From Bacteroidetes bacterium GWF2_41_31 (lineage in GTDB: Bacteria > Bacteroidota > Bacteroidia > Bacteroidales > F082): a DNA stretch of 64,000 bases. The notes under the pieces were generated by a model. It did no database searches. It had not been told where the DNA came from and was given only the letters and a program-made list of their open reading frames with translations. The stretch lies in assembly GCA_001769215.1 (NCBI GenBank), contig MEOL01000014.1:62001-126000 (forward strand). The letters are read 5' to 3'. Every line of letters starts with the position of its first letter. Position 1 is the first letter of the stretch. The position numbers were made by a program, and so were the translations under genes. Of the stretch, positions 1-8,200 are shown one piece after another.

Positions 1-1383
1 CCCCGCTTTTTCGATGATTTTGTTTTTTTCTATCAGCAGTTGGTTGGTTTTGTTTTTTGAATAGACATAAAATAATAAAAAAGCCACCATAATCAAGGCA
101 AGAATAAAGGCGCTGACAAAAAGCAGGTTAATTGTTTTTTGGCGCTTTATTTTAAGCTGTGAAATGGCTGCCTGTTGTTCTAATGATTGTATTCGGTTTG
201 CCTGTCGTTCGCTTTCAAAACTAATTTGAAGTAAGGCTATTTCTTTTCTGATATTGATATTTAGAATAGAATCGTGGTATTGATGCGCAAGTTGCAGGTA
301 ATCGAGTGCTTTTTTATATCTGTTTTGGTTTACCTCTATTTTATAAAGTGAAGTATAGGCCTCTACCATGTTATTTTTGGCATTGATTTCCTGCGAAAGC
401 GTTAATCCTGGTATTAAATATTCCAATGCCAGTTTGTCTTGATGCATTTCTGTGTAAAACCCCCCCAGTTTAATATAGGAATAAGCCAGAAAGTTTTTGT
501 CCTTGAGTCCACTGTTTATTTCAAAAGCAGATTTAAAATATTCCAATGCTTTATAAAAGTCGCCTTCTTCTTGATAAAGATTTCCCAAATCGTTGTAGCA
601 GATGGCAACACCCTTTAGATTGTTAATTTGTTTATTTACCTCCAGTGAACGTAAATAGGATTCTTTGGCGAGTGCAAGGTTCCCTTGTTCCAGATAGATA
701 TTGCCTAAGTTATTGAGGTTGATAGCAATTCCAAGCCTGTTATTCAGGTTTAGCTCGATAGCGTAGCTTTTTTTAAACAATTTGGTTGCTTCCTCCAGAT
801 TTCCGATCGACTCCTGAATATTTCCCATGCTGTTGATGGCAACGGCCATGGTGATCGAGTCGTGGTTCATTTCGGCCAGGTTAAGTGCACGCATATGAAA
901 ATCCATGGCATTTTTATAATTGTCGAGTCTTCGGTGAACCACGCCGATGTTATTCAGGATGATGGATTCAATTATTCTGTCGTTGGCCTTTTGAGCCAGA
1001 GCCAGTGCTGCCTCATGAAAACGAATCGCTAACAGGTATTTTCCGTTATTGCGGTTGTTCACTCCCAAACGGTCAAGTTTGGTAGCCATCCTCTTGGCTT
1101 GAAGGGTACTGTGTACCCATTCTCCAAGCGGGTCCAGGTTTCTAAACTGCTCGTATTCGGGTAAGTGAAGCTGGTTTGTGCTGTCCAAATACATGATGAG
1201 ACTGCAAAACGATTCTGCCTTGAGCGAATCTCCGCTTGTTCCGGAATAAACTCCGATAAGCGAATCGGCATCCGGTAAGGTGGTCGCTTTACCACAATTG
1301 CTGATGCCGGCCACCTGCAAAATAACAAGTAGAAAGAGATTAATAAGATAACAAGGACAATATCTCAATTTGGGTATAACCAT
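1..1383 (-). CDS. TPR-repeat membrane sensor protein, C-terminus outside the window
   Basis: The reading frame is open from an ATG at 1383 to the left edge, 461 codons without a stop, so the 3' end is missing. The N-terminus is hydrophobic (a likely signal peptide or anchor, about residues 8-28). The middle consists of tetratricopeptide repeats of about 40 residues. A single membrane segment follows at about residues 415-440, and the visible part ends in a charged helix (KTNQLLIEKNKIIEKAG). This layout, periplasmic TPRs then one membrane helix then a coiled coil, is typical of Bacteroidota sensor proteins whose cytoplasmic end is a histidine kinase, a LuxR-type HTH or a cyclase. The output domain is not visible, so the class stays open. 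It is transcribed away from the DUF2231 operon on its right. Confidence 0.8.
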   Translation of the reverse strand, partial: MVIPKLRYCPCYLINLFLLVILQVAGISNCGKATTLPDADSLIGVYSGTSGDSLKAESFCSLIMYLDSTNQLHLPEYEQFRNLDPLGEWVHSTLQAKRMATKLDRLGVNNRNNGKYLLAIRFHEAALALAQKANDRIIESIILNNIGVVHRRLDNYKNAMDFHMRALNLAEMNHDSITMAVAINSMGNIQESIGNLEEATKLFKKSYAIELNLNNRLGIAINLNNLGNIYLEQGNLALAKESYLRSLEVNKQINNLKGVAICYNDLGNLYQEEGDFYKALEYFKSAFEINSGLKDKNFLAYSYIKLGGFYTEMHQDKLALEYLIPGLTLSQEINAKNNMVEAYTSLYKIEVNQNRYKKALDYLQLAHQYHDSILNINIRKEIALLQISFESERQANRIQSLEQQAAISQLKIKRQKTINLLFVSAFILALIMVAFLLFYVYSKNKTNQLLIEKNKIIEKAG

Positions 1384-1428
1384 TAACAACACTGTAAAAT
1401 GGGATAGCAATTTAAGCAGAGCAAGATA

Positions 1429-1436
1429 CAAAAATA
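1429..1436 (-). promoter_or_regulatory. -7 promoter element for the TPR sensor gene
   Basis: On the minus strand this reads TATTTTTG, a perfect match to the Bacteroidota -7 word TAnnTTTG, 46 bases before the ATG of the TPR sensor gene. No good -33 element is seen at the usual distance. Confidence 0.45.
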
Positions 1437-1620
1437 GTTTACTTATTCAATTGTAAGGAACACTTACCTTTATATTTGATAAAATCTCCGCCGAAGCTAC
1501 TACCGGCAATGCCTTGTGGGCTATGAAGCTGTTGGTTTTAAAGAAAGATGTTTTTGGTCGGAGAGTTCAATTCGTTTCAATTAATCTATCGCTATAAAGT
1601 AAATCAGCTGTGATTAAAGA

Positions 1621-1639
1621 TTTTAAGCCAATTTTAAGC
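1621..1639 (+). promoter_or_regulatory. tandem TTTTAAGC direct repeat, putative response-regulator site 1
   Basis: TTTTAAGC occurs at 1621 and again at 1632, an exact 11-base period (one helical turn), as expected for a head-to-tail dimer of an OmpR/PhoB-type regulator. The second half-site begins 39 bases before the -7 box at 1671. The same arrangement stands before the rubrerythrin gene at 4270. Inference: it is bound by the response regulator encoded just downstream. Confidence 0.6.
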
Positions 1640-1670
1640 GTAACCTAATCTCTTCTATATCTGGCACTGA

Positions 1671-1678
1671 TATTTTTG
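1671..1678 (+). promoter_or_regulatory. -7 promoter element for the DUF2231 / two-component operon
   Basis: TATTTTTG is a perfect TAnnTTTG match 17 bases before the ATG at 1696. No TTTG-like -33 element is visible, which suits a promoter that depends on an activator; the TTTTAAGC repeat lies just upstream. Confidence 0.55.
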
Positions 1679-1695
1679 CGTTAAAATTTAAAACG

Positions 1696-2169
1696 ATGAT
1701 TTCAGCAACACACCTCCACGCCATGATTATTCATTTTCCGATCGCCCTTTTGATGGCAGGGTTTTTATCGGAAATAATTGCTTTATTCACCAAAAAATCA
1801 TTTTTCCGGGATGCGGCAACCTACCTGTTGATACTCGGAGCGATGGGTGCAGCTGCGGCCTTTCTTAGCGGTGATTATGCCGGTGAGGGTATTGAGGATG
1901 GTCCGTTGAAAGTGCCAATGGAACTTCATGAACAGGCCGCCTCCGTTACTCTTTGGCTTGCCATTATCACAGCAGTTTTCAGGGTAGTAATCACATATTT
2001 AAGATACGATCACCTGTGGACCACCTGGGTGTTTGTTGTTTTGTTCGCCGCTTTAGTGGGGGCAGTTGGAACAACAGGTTACCTTGGCGGGCAATTGGTG
2101 TACCGTCATGCCGCAGGTGTAGAATTCGCGATGCCCGATTTTAACAGTTTACCGGATGATGAAGATTAA
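1696..2169 (+). CDS. DUF2231-family membrane protein
   Basis: A 157-residue protein beginning HLHAMIIHFPIALLMAGF, the signature start of DUF2231 membrane proteins, with conserved histidines at the head of the first helix. Four membrane segments are apparent (about residues 8-30, 40-60, 75-97 and 105-130), with a loop carrying LSGDYAGEG between helices 2 and 3 and an acidic tail. The biochemical role of the family is not established; members are often found beside redox or metal-stress genes. It is the first gene of an apparent operon with the response regulator (45 bases on) and the histidine kinase, so it may be a sensing or effector partner of that system. Confidence 0.8.
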   Translation: MISATHLHAMIIHFPIALLMAGFLSEIIALFTKKSFFRDAATYLLILGAMGAAAAFLSGDYAGEGIEDGPLKVPMELHEQAASVTLWLAIITAVFRVVITYLRYDHLWTTWVFVVLFAALVGAVGTTGYLGGQLVYRHAAGVEFAMPDFNSLPDDED

Positions 2170-2214
2170 TTCCTTTCTGTATCTTTGAGCAATTGAACCT
2201 TGGAAAGTACCGGC

Positions 2215-2892
2215 ATGCGAATTTTAATAATAGAAGACGAAACCTCCATTGCCCATTTTATACGCGATGGCTTAAAGGAAGAAGGATATGCAGTAGATAT
2301 AGCGGATAATGGTAAGAAGGGATTGCAAATGGCCATCAATTATTTGGATGAATATGACGTTATTTTGCTTGATTGGATGCTTCCCGGACTTAACGGTATT
2401 GAAATTTGCCGCAACATCAGAAAAGAGAACAAGACGGTTCCGATCATTTTTCTCACGGCGAAAGATACTGTTGATGAGGTTGTTTTTGGTTTAGAAGCAG
2501 GTGCAAACGATTACATACGCAAACCCTTTTCGTTTGAAGAATTGCTTGCCCGCATTCGGGTACTTATGAGGAAAGACGAAACCCAACCACTTGTTTTTTT
2601 TGCCTCCAATATCATGATGAATATTGAAAAACATACCGTTACAAAAAATGAGATTCCTGTTGAACTCACTCAAAAGGAATTTTCGTTGTTGGAATATTTG
2701 CTGCGTAATAAAGGTAAGGTATGCAGGCGCACCGGCATCATCGAAAAAGTATGGGATATACATTTTAATTACGACACCTCTGTTATTGACGTTTATATCA
2801 ATGCCTTGAGAAAAAAACTGGATGGTCCAGGAGAATCTTCTGTTATTACCACTATTCGCGGTGTTGGCTATAAAATTGAAGCGGACAAATGA
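2215..2892 (+). CDS. OmpR/PhoB-type response regulator
   Basis: A 225-residue regulator: a receiver domain at about 1-120 (acidic pair E7-D8, phospho-acceptor D53 in VILLDWMLPG, switch T in FLTAKD, K in RKPFSFEEL) and a winged-helix Trans_reg_C domain at about 128-223, with LTQKEFSLLEYL and a C-terminal TTIRGVGYKIE wing. The ATG at 2215 is chosen over an in-frame TTG at 2200 because the family starts directly with MRILIIED. Its stop overlaps the start of the histidine kinase gene by four bases (ATGA). Probable targets are the two TTTTAAGC tandem repeats, before its own operon and before the rubrerythrin gene. Confidence 0.93.
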   Translation: MRILIIEDETSIAHFIRDGLKEEGYAVDIADNGKKGLQMAINYLDEYDVILLDWMLPGLNGIEICRNIRKENKTVPIIFLTAKDTVDEVVFGLEAGANDYIRKPFSFEELLARIRVLMRKDETQPLVFFASNIMMNIEKHTVTKNEIPVELTQKEFSLLEYLLRNKGKVCRRTGIIEKVWDIHFNYDTSVIDVYINALRKKLDGPGESSVITTIRGVGYKIEADK

Positions 2893-4265
2893 CCTTAAAA
2901 TTTAAAAATCGGATCGCTCTTTTTAATGTCATGGCCGTTGCGCTTACAACCGCCATGGTTTTTCTGACTATATATCTGGTAGTTTATAATACTGCCTATT
3001 CGCATCTGGATGAGGATATAGAAATTGAGAGTGAAGAAGTGATCAGTAATCTCGACTGGCGCCATGATTCAATCATCATCAATAGAATGCCTGAATGGGA
3101 CGAAGCCGAACATAAACAGATTGAGGTGAATCCAACTTTTTTGCAAATAACAAATTTACAGGGAGCTATTATATTTCGTTCGACTAATTTAGTTGAAAAT
3201 CAGTTCCTTAATGTTACTCACAAACCGGATGAAACCTTTTACAATGGAGTAATCGGTAATAAAAGAATACGACTTGGCGAATTTCCAATCATAAATGAAT
3301 CGGGCAAAACAATCGGGCGGCTTACCATCGCCGTTTCGCAACAAGAATCTTTCACCATACTCAATAACTTGATTTGGGTGTTGGTGATTTCATTTCCGTT
3401 GGTCGGGGTGGTGCAGTTTCTGGCTTCTTCTGTGGCGGCATCCAAGGCAATTAAACCTGTTCATCAACTCATTAGAACCGCTTCAGGAATTAGTGATTCA
3501 AACATAAACAACAGATTGGTATTGCCCAGGCACAAGGACGAGCTTTATGAACTTACACTGACCATAAACGAATTACTTAACCGCATCGAGAAAAGTATAC
3601 ACATGCAAAAGCAGTTCACCAGTGATGCTTCGCACGAAATCAGGACTCCTTTGTCTGCAATCCGTGGAATGCTCGAGGTACTGATCCGCCGTCAGCGAGA
3701 ACCAAGGGTTTATGAACAAAAAATAGAGGAAGTCATCTCACAAGTTGACCGCCTAGATGGATTGCTTGAACAATTATTGCAGTTGGCCAGGATCGACTCG
3801 GACAACATGGCGACGAATTATAAGTCGTTAAATCTTTCACACCTCATATCCAACAGGCAAAACAAGTGGTCTCTGGAGGCCGCCGAAAAGAAAATTTTGC
3901 TTCATGTAAATATTCCTGATCAGGTTATGGTGTTGGGCGACCCACTTTATTTGGAGTTGATACTCGACAATTTGCTGAACAATGCCGTTAAATATGGGAT
4001 TGAAAACGGGAACATTTTTCTGGATTGGAACCAGAAATTGAGAATGCTTTCGGTACAAGATGATGGAATTGGTATTTCGGCGGAGCACCTTCCTAATGTA
4101 TTCAACCGGTTTTATCGCTCGGATGAATCACGGAGTTCACAAGTGAGGGGAAATGGACTTGGATTATCCATAGTAAAAAAATTGGCGGACCTTCAGCATA
4201 TTACATTAACAGCCACGAGTCAAATTGATAAAGGAAGCACCTTCACCTTAGAGTTTCAGGGATAA
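2889..4265 (+). CDS. sensor histidine kinase, OmpR partner
   Basis: A 458-residue inner-membrane kinase with membrane helices at about 10-32 and 158-180 enclosing a periplasmic sensor region of about 125 residues, then HAMP (about 182-235), HisKA with phospho-acceptor H249 in SDASHEIRTPLSAIRG, and HATPase_c with N box NLLNNAVKYG, G1 DDGIGIS and G2 GNGLGLSIVKKL. It overlaps the response regulator gene by four bases, so the two are almost certainly cognate. The signal is unknown. The neighbouring rubrerythrin gene, with the same operator-like repeat, suggests oxidative or redox stress (inference). Confidence 0.93.
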   Translation: MTLKFKNRIALFNVMAVALTTAMVFLTIYLVVYNTAYSHLDEDIEIESEEVISNLDWRHDSIIINRMPEWDEAEHKQIEVNPTFLQITNLQGAIIFRSTNLVENQFLNVTHKPDETFYNGVIGNKRIRLGEFPIINESGKTIGRLTIAVSQQESFTILNNLIWVLVISFPLVGVVQFLASSVAASKAIKPVHQLIRTASGISDSNINNRLVLPRHKDELYELTLTINELLNRIEKSIHMQKQFTSDASHEIRTPLSAIRGMLEVLIRRQREPRVYEQKIEEVISQVDRLDGLLEQLLQLARIDSDNMATNYKSLNLSHLISNRQNKWSLEAAEKKILLHVNIPDQVMVLGDPLYLELILDNLLNNAVKYGIENGNIFLDWNQKLRMLSVQDDGIGISAEHLPNVFNRFYRSDESRSSQVRGNGLGLSIVKKLADLQHITLTATSQIDKGSTFTLEFQG

Positions 4266-4269
4266 TATT

Positions 4270-4288
4270 TTTTAAGCATATTTTAAGA
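4270..4288 (+). promoter_or_regulatory. tandem TTTTAAG direct repeat, putative response-regulator site 2
   Basis: TTTTAAGC at 4270 and TTTTAAGA at 4281 repeat with the same 11-base period as the site at 1621. The second half-site is 40 bases before the -7-like box at 4321, against 39 bases at the first site. The matching word, period and promoter distance argue for a shared regulator. Confidence 0.6.
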
Positions 4289-4320
4289 ATCGCTTTAGGA
4301 AGTTCTAAGGTGAAGGGATG

Positions 4321-4328
4321 CATCTTTG
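4321..4328 (+). promoter_or_regulatory. -7-like element for the rubrerythrin gene
   Basis: CATCTTTG matches TAnnTTTG at all but the first base and lies 35 bases before the ATG at 4363. The imperfect box agrees with a need for an activator at the upstream TTTTAAG repeat. Confidence 0.4.
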
Positions 4329-4362
4329 TGTCCTGTAAAAACTATCAAAAATTAATTAAAAA

Positions 4363-5028
4363 ATGAAAAATACCTCCATTGTTCCGATGTTTACAGCAAT
4401 AGCTGCAATCTTACTATTCCAATCGTTCACCAGTCAACTACCTGAAACGATATCAAAAGAAACCGATCCCAAGGAAGCTCACATGATCAACATGGAAAAC
4501 ATGTTGACCGCTTATAAAGGGGAAACTACGGCAAGTGCAAAATATGCTGCTTACAGTAAAAAAGCAGAAGAGGAAGGATATCCTGAAATTGCCTTGTTGT
4601 TCAAAGTCGCATCTGCCTCAGAGAAGATACACGCTGATAATCACAAGGCTGTTTTAGGCGAATCGGGTCAGAAAGTGGCCGTATTTAATCCTGAATTTAC
4701 AGTTCTGACCACAAGCGAAAATTTGAAGGATGCCATTGCTGGTGAAACATACGAAATAACCACCATGTACCCTGAATTTATTACCAACGCCAATGCGGCA
4801 GGAAACCAGTTTGCATTAATTAGCTTGAATTATGCCTATAAAACGGAACAAAAGCACAAGCCTTTGTATGAAAAAGCGCTTGCCGCTTTGGAAAGCAAAA
4901 ATGTCAGTTCTTTGGCATCTGAGTATTATGTATGTCCAACCTGTGGCAATACCTACGAAGGGTCTGCACCAAAACGCTGCGGAATTTCAATGACCGGGTC
5001 TGAAAAGTTCATCCAGATAGCGCTATAG
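4363..5028 (+). CDS. exported rubrerythrin-like protein with an altered rubredoxin knuckle
   Basis: A 221-residue protein with an N-terminal hydrophobic signal (about 5-24, IAAILLFQSFTSQ), so probably periplasmic, unlike classic cytoplasmic rubrerythrins. Residues about 40-185 form the ferritin-like diiron domain; visible ligand-type motifs include KGETTASAKYAAY, ASASEKIHADNH and a C-terminal YKTEQKHKPLYEKAL helix. The tail is a rubredoxin-like zinc or iron knuckle with C191 and C194 (CPTCG) and C206, but the fourth ligand position reads CGIS instead of CPxC, so one Cys is replaced by Ser209. The family reduces hydrogen peroxide with electrons from rubredoxin-type partners. A terminator follows, so it is a single-gene unit, probably controlled by the upstream two-component system. 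Confidence 0.85.
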   Translation: MKNTSIVPMFTAIAAILLFQSFTSQLPETISKETDPKEAHMINMENMLTAYKGETTASAKYAAYSKKAEEEGYPEIALLFKVASASEKIHADNHKAVLGESGQKVAVFNPEFTVLTTSENLKDAIAGETYEITTMYPEFITNANAAGNQFALISLNYAYKTEQKHKPLYEKALAALESKNVSSLASEYYVCPTCGNTYEGSAPKRCGISMTGSEKFIQIAL

Positions 5029-5062
5029 AGATTTAAAAGATTGTTGATGTAGTTAGAATGAG

Positions 5063-5096
5063 AACCCCGGAGAAATTCGGGGTTTTCTATTTTTAT
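5063..5096 (+). terminator. rho-independent terminator after the rubrerythrin gene
   Basis: AACCCCG at 5063-5069 pairs with CGGGGTT at 5078-5084 across an 8-base loop, followed by a T-rich run (TTCTATTTTTAT). It lies 35 bases after the rubrerythrin stop and separates it from the convergent glycogen operon. Confidence 0.75.
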
Positions 5097-5227
5097 ATTC
5101 AGGTCAATTTATAAACCAAACATTAATTGACGAGAAAGGAAAAGATGAACAATAAGAATTCCTTTTGTTTTAAGTCAAAAAGAATTCTTGCAATTAGAAT
5201 AAATTTACCTGACTATCAGATCCCCGT

Positions 5228-8200
5228 TTATATCCACTTAACCAACGGAAAGTCCATTCGGTATTTAAGCAGTTCGTTTTTTGGAAACAGACGGAAAGTA
5301 AAATCGTAAATACCGGTAGTATGAATCATCATCTCGATGCCAAAAGTAACTTTGCCGGGCTCACTTGAAATCACCTTTAACTCCTGCTTTAACTTGATGG
5401 TTTTAACTTCCTCATCAGCCTTGTTTCCCATCAAAACTTCTGCACCCAGATCGTTGGCATCAAGTCCGGGGATATTCAATTGGATTTCAGCTATGAACTT
5501 TTTCCCAAACTCCAATGGTGTCCGGCTGGTGTCCGGTATTTTTAAGCTTTCAATAACAATTTGGTCCCAGGCTTTTTTTACTTTTTTCTTCCATTCGGAC
5601 AATTGTGTGGCCGGGGCAAAATCGGAGCCATATAATTGATTTCGTCTGGCAAACAGACCATTGTAATATTTAGTATAATAATCTTCGAGCATGCGTTGCA
5701 TGGTAAAGTGTGGGGCTACCTGTGCGATGGTATTTTTAATAAATGAAACCCATTTGCTTGAAAATCCCTGTTCGTTGAGGTTGTAATAATGTTTAACAAT
5801 TTCGTTTTCAAGTGTTTGGTATATGATTTCAGCGTCCAGTTCATCCTGATATTGTTGATTGGCAAATGTTTTGGCTTCTTCTATAGCCCAACCCGCATCT
5901 GGTTTGTAACCTTCGGCCCACCAGCCATCCAGTACGCTGAAATTCACAACGCCGTTCATAACTGCTTTTTCTCCACTGGTGCCAGATGCTTCGAGAGGAC
6001 GGGTGGGTGTGTTGAGCCAAATATCTACACTGCTGGTGAGTAATTTGCCCAGGATCATGTCGTAGTTTTCCAGAAAAATGACTTTACCCATGAACTCTTT
6101 TTTCTTCGAAATTTCGACGATCCGTTTGATGAGGTCTTGTCCGGCTTTGTCGTTGGGGTGCGCTTTTCCTGAAAAGATGAATACCACCGGTTTTCCCGGA
6201 TTGTTGACAATCTTGTCTAACCGTTCGAGGTTCATAAATAGCAGGTGTGCACGTTTGTAGGTCGCAAATCGACGGGCAAATCCAATGATCAGGTTGGTTT
6301 CATTGATGTCTTTGAGCGCGTTTATAATTACCTGCGGTGTTTCCTGACGGTGAGTGAGGTCTTTTTTAAGTTTTTCACGGATCACGTTAATCAACCTTTT
6401 TTTAAGCGCCAGTTTTTTTTGCCAGATTACATCATCGTCAACATGATAAATCTTTTCCCAATATTTTGAATCAGGCTGATTTTGTACAAATCCTTCACCA
6501 AACTGATTTTTGAATAACTCTTGCCATTCGGGAGCTGTCCATGTGAAATAATGCACACCGTTGGTTACGTATCCAACATGGAGTTCCTCTGCAAAATAAC
6601 CCGGATACAAGGGTTGAAACATCTCTCTTGAAACTCGTCCATGAATCCGGCTAACGCCATTTACTTCCTGCGAAAGTCTGGCTGCCAGCACACTCATGCT
6701 GAATTTTTCTAATGGGTTATCAGGAAAGAACCTGCCCAATCCCATGAAATCGTGCCAACTGATCCTAAACTGATCGCTATAGTGTGGCAGGTAGGTCCTG
6801 ATCAGGTGTTCTTCAAAAGTATCATGACCTGCCGGCACCGGTGTATGGGTTGTAAATAAATTGGTTGCCCTCACCAGTTCGGAAGCTACTTCAAAACTGA
6901 TTTTCGGATCTTTCATCAGGTTTAAAATGCGTTCCAGCCCAATGAAAGCAGAATGCCCCTCATTGCTATGGTAAATAGCTGGCTCCAGACCGATACTATT
7001 TATCATCCTCACGCCTCCTATTCCAAGCATCAACTCTTGTTTTATGCGGTTTTCATTATCGCCACCATACAATTGATAGGTAATGGACCGGTCTTCGGCA
7101 GAGTTTTCCTCGGTGTCGGTATCAAGAAGATACAATGGGATTCTTCCTACATTCACCTGCCACACCTTCGCAGAAACATTGCGCCCGGGAAATACGAGCT
7201 GAACGATTACCCACTCGCCATTGGCATGGCGAACGGGAAGTAGTGGCAATTGGGTAAACTTTTGTGCCGTATATTCCGCTTGTTGGTCACCAAAAACCGA
7301 CATGGATTGTTTGAAATATCCATACCGATAAAGCAGTCCGACAGCGATCAGGTTTTTATTTGAGTCGCTGGCCTGTTTCAGATAATCGCCGGCCAGTATT
7401 CCAAGCCCACCTGAGTATATTTTCAGGCTGTTGTGCAAACCGTATTCCATGCTGAAGTAAGCTACCATCTCCTTGGGCTTGTTTTTGGCTTCGCTCATGT
7501 ATTCTTCAAAACGGGCATACACTTTTTCCAGTACCTGAAGAAACGCTTCATCACCGGTGAGTTTGTCAATTTCATCTTTCGACAGGGATTCGATGAGATG
7601 CACCGGGTTGTTGTCGAATTTTTTCCATTTTTCTTCATCAATGTTCGCGAAAAGCTGTGAGGCATCATCGTTCCATGACCACCATAGGTTATAGGCAAGT
7701 TCCTTGAGTGGTTTTAATGTTTTAGGCAGTATATTCTGTACCAGGATTTTTTTCCATACAGGCTTGTCTGAATATGCCTGGGCTTTCAACAGCAGCGTGT
7801 CGGTAGGCGGGGTAGGAGGGAGATTGCTTTTTCTCGGCTCCGAACGGTGGATAGCTTCTGACCAGGCGTCAAAATAATGGCTGATCATGGATTGCCAACG
7901 GGCTTTTTCAAAAAGTTGTTTTATTTCTTTCCTGTTTTCTTGCTGGTTGTATGGGCCGGTAAAGAACTCGATGGTATTGGCAATCTGAACAATAGCTGCG
8001 TCTGTTTCGCCTTCCTGGCGGTCGATTACCGTTACTGATTTAAACTGAAGCGACGAGTTTTTAACAGCCCAATCGCCAAATCCTGCAAAAGTAGTGGTCA
8101 GGGTTGGAATATTGAATGCAATACTTTCCAGTGGGGTATATCCCCAAGGTTCGTAGTATGAAGGGAAAACGGTCAGGTCGAAACCTATCAGGAAGTCGTA

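Noticed and set aside
1479-1596. Coding-looking stretch on the plus strand with frame ISAEATTGNALWAMKLLVL
   Set aside because: No start codon before it other than an internal ATG, a stop shortly upstream, and no family recognised; probably chance.
2200-2214. TTG start extending the response regulator by five residues
   Set aside because: The family begins directly with MRILIIED at 2215; the extension has no support.
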